Source: Lunularia cruciata
Taxonomy: Eukaryota; Streptophyta; Marchantiopsida; Lunulariales; Lunulariaceae
Direction of reading: 5' to 3'
Length of the DNA stretch: 64,000 bases
Assembly (NCBI GenBank): GCA_948567375.1
Contig: OX419755.1
Span: forward strand, 4,159,001 to 4,223,000
Both the position numbers and the translations under genes were made by a program. The notes below the pieces were generated by a model. That model did not search any database, was not told where the DNA came from, and saw only the letters and a list, made by a program, of their open reading frames with translations. The first letter of the stretch is position 1. Each line of letters begins with the position of its first letter. Below are positions 61,404-64,000 of this stretch, one piece after another.

Positions 61404-62548
61404 ATAGATCCGCAATTGCAAGAGTTGGTGCAAGGAATGCAAGGGATGTTGAATGAATTTTGAGAGATTAAGATGACCATGGAGACATTACAAAGTCAAG
61501 TGCAGATCCTCAGAAACGATCAAGCCATGCAAGAAGAAGAGCCATCTCAAAACCCAGTACGTACAATTGACGTACTTGGAGAGGCACCCGTGCCTACAAC
61601 CCCTATCAATGATGAAGCCACATTGCTACTCCGGATGAAGAAGACCTGCAACATCGAGCCTTACAAGGGGCAATGTACGATGGGAGTAGTGGAAAATTGG
61701 ATCTCGAGAATGAATCAATATTTCCGATTGTTCTCAACAAAGATCACGGAGCATGCTGTAGGTGTGTTTGCATGTGGGTACTTGACCGACAAAGCCCTCA
61801 CATGGTATGATGCTTGGGAATGATCCATGCTGGTAGGGAGGTCACATGGACAACAATGCAAGAAGGATTGTTGAAGAATTTCCAATCGGTGGATTTTGTG
61901 CAAATGGCTCGAACCCGACTATGGGGATTGAGATAGAAGAATAGCGTATAAGAGTATGTGGAGGCATTTTTGGATCTATAAGTTGCAATTACCAACATGA
62001 GTCCAGCAGAGGCTCTCGACAATTTCAAACGAGGGTTGAAAGAGCGGATTCGCCAAGAAGTCATGGTGCAAAATCCTCGAACGGTATTTGAAGCCATTGT
62101 TTGTGCGTAGAGAATAGTAGGAGCATTAGGTGGAGGTGAAGGAGTAGCTCCACCTCAACATTATTGGGCAGCAATGCCACACATGGGTGGACCAGTACCG
62201 ATGGAATTGGGCAACCTTCGATTCCGGGATCGAGGAGCATGATTGCTTCAAGGGGAGCAAGGACGAGTAGAAGAGCAAAGAGATGGAGTCCCACGAGGAG
62301 AAGGGACTCAAGGAGAACAACACCGTTGTTACAATTGTGGCCGTATTGGGCACATATCTACCAACTGTCGCACTCGTTTACCTAGAGGCCCTTGGCCTTT
62401 GTTCAGGCAATCTTTGAACAACATGGAGAGGCACATTGAAGAGGAGGAGGTGGAAATCACTTCGGAAATGAAGATTGCCAATAAAGGTACCTTGTGGCCT
62501 TACTGGCTCAATAAGGAAGCAGAGAAGCAAGGGAAGGAAGAAGAATAA
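61404..62548 (+). pseudogene. Gypsy A3 gag, broken
   Basis: Collinear with A2 gag, but the start codon is ATA (61404-61406), a TGA follows within the first 25 codons, and further stops occur near 61820, 61930 and 61980. The CCHC knuckle [14 protein letters not shown] is kept (about 62327-62368). Confidence 0.85.
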
Positions 62549-62565
62549 TGCGCAAAGATCCCAAA

Positions 62566-64000
62566 AGGCAACCTCACAATTGATTGTTGTGAATGGAATG
62601 CTAGAAGGTAATCAAGTGAGAGTATTAATAGATCCGGGAGCAATAGAGAATTTCTTGTCTCGCTCTGTTGCAATAAGATTGGGAATGGATCTAGAGAGAG
62701 ATGGAAGTGAAGAAGTAGAGTTACCAAATGGGCAAACTGAGAGGATTGAATCATTACCTAGACGGGTAACCCTCTCTGTAGGAGAATATTAGGAAGCAAT
62801 TGAGTGGCAAGTGATACAGTTAGCTCGTTATGAAACAATTTTAGGCATGCCATGGATGGAGCAATACAACCCTATGGTGGATTGGAGGAAGAAAGTAGTG
62901 AGAACACACCAATGGTCAATCATTGGGGTTAAAGAAAAATCACACTGGCAGAAACTGCCTCTATATGTCATAGGGATGGCAATTGTCTGTAAGACCAAAG
63001 ATGTTTTATGGGTCTAATAAGAGAAGTCCAGAGTGCACAACTCGATGGACAAATTCCTAAGAAATTGAAGGATGTGGTTGATGAGTGTCAAGATGTCTTT
63101 CCCAATGATATACCCTCAGGATTACCACCAAAGCGGCAAGTAGGTCACAAAATTGAGACACTTCCGGGAAAGACGCCTCCTTGTAAGGCCCCATATCGCC
63201 TATCACCTCATGAGTTGGAGGAGTGTAAGACTCAAATTGAGGAGATGCTACAAAAAGGGTTCATCCAACCTAGCATATCACCATATGGGACTCCTATCCT
63301 GTTTGTGAAGAAGAAGGATGGTACAATGCGCATGTGCATTGACCATCGGGGTCTCAATCAGCAAATAGTGAAGAACAAATACCCCTTACCTCGCATGGAT
63401 GACCTGTTTGATCAACTCCATGGAGCGAGATACTTCACCAAACTGGACTTGCGGAGTGGTTACAATCAAATCTGAATTGGAGAGGAGGATGTGTACAAAA
63501 CTGCCTTTTGAACCAGGTATGGCCACTTTGAGTATCTTGTGATGCCTTTTGGCCTCACCAATGCACCTGCCACTTTCATGAGTCTAATGAATGACATAAT
63601 TCGTCCATATTTGGATAAGTCTGTTATCGTCTTCTTGGATGATATCTTAGTATATAGTAGCACGATGATAGAACACAAGCAACATCTACGAGAGGTCCTC
63701 CAGATTCTAAGACAGAATCAGTTGTATGCCAAAATCTCAAAGTGTGAGTTTGGCAAGTCTGAAGTAGACTACTTGGGGCATAGAGTAAGTGTAGAGGGTA
63801 TTCAAGTATTGATAGATAAAATAGAGGTCATTCAAAAATGGAGTGCCCCAGAAGATCAGACGCAACTTAAGAGCTTCTTGGGGTTGACGGGATTCTATCA
63901 TAGATTTGTCAAAGATTTCTCCAAGGTTGCACAATATTTAATGGCACTACTTAGCAAGGGGAAGAAGTGGACATGGGGAATTGCACAAGAGTTGGCCTTT
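62566..64000 (+). pseudogene. Gypsy A3 protease-RT, broken and cut by window end
   Basis: The protease site VLIDPGAIENF (Asp-Pro-Gly, as in A1 and A2), then [11 protein letters not shown], is followed by RT blocks [19 protein letters not shown] and [14 protein letters not shown] private stop follows at that point, then the TGA at 63509-63511 shared with A1 and A2. [12 protein letters not shown] and FLDDILVYS come next, and the sequence continues to [11 protein letters not shown] at the window end. Confidence 0.85.

Larger units (their letters stand above)
60075..64000 (+). mobile_element. Gypsy A3: family A element in plus orientation, cut by window end
   Basis: A 5' LTR (60075-60812) is followed by a primer-binding site with one change, both small ORFs, gag, protease and RT. 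The window ends within the RT-RNase H region. It sits in LINE copy 2, in the opposite orientation to A2. Stops and the loss of the gag ATG show decay intermediate between A1 and A2. Confidence 0.9.

Overview
This window is nuclear DNA from a land plant. The evidence is a ten-exon PIG-L gene with GT-AG introns of about 140-330 nt, plant-only families (a dirigent-like gene, an A-type cytochrome P450), and plant-style Ty3/gypsy elements primed by initiator-Met tRNA. AT-rich DNA packed with decayed retroelements, and a gypsy element ending in a PHD finger, made me think of a non-flowering lineage, but the sequence does not settle this.

Host genes are few. The only intact one is a GlcNAc-PI de-N-acetylase (PIG-L) on the minus strand at 4461-7108. 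I rebuilt it from splice sites with consistent phases and a complete 272-residue reading frame. Two broken host genes follow: a P450 C-terminal half (23270-23867, minus) and a dirigent-like gene (36527-37187, plus). A MULE transposase remnant lies at 24844-25310.

The rest is nested retrotransposons. (1) A LINE family appears as copy 1 (8722-11385 plus 18293-about 19126, minus), copy 2 (split into pieces at 42020-42240, 48851-49412 and about 58890-60074, minus), copy 3 (21145-22500, plus) and short 3' tails (3541-3610, 33770-34010). (2) Gypsy family A is a chromovirus with ~740-bp LTRs that begin TGTAATAC and end GTATTACA. It is present as A1 (11386-18292, decayed), A2 (42241-48850, young, TSD CCTCT), A3 (60075 to the window end) and a solo LTR (29805-30562, TSD GGTAG). 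(3) Gypsy family B is a chromovirus with 409-bp LTRs carrying a dense array of heat-shock elements and a TATA box. It is present as a 5'-truncated copy (28959-31715) and a solo LTR (19127-19535, TSD CCATA). (4) Gypsy D (about 49413-58885, decayed, plus) ends in a PHD finger and sits in LINE copy 2 in a circularly permuted arrangement.

The relationships give an order of events: LINE copy 2 was entered by gypsy D, A2 and A3; LINE copy 1 by A1 and a B solo LTR; and gypsy B by an A solo LTR. The most interesting signals are the heat-shock-element LTRs of family B, the permuted gypsy D insertion, in-frame TGA codons shared by different family A copies, a conserved pair of small ORFs upstream of the family A gag, and the PHD finger. 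Large parts of 1-3500, 19536-21144, 24000-28000, 31716-36370 and 37190-42020 are AT-rich and hold nothing I can identify.
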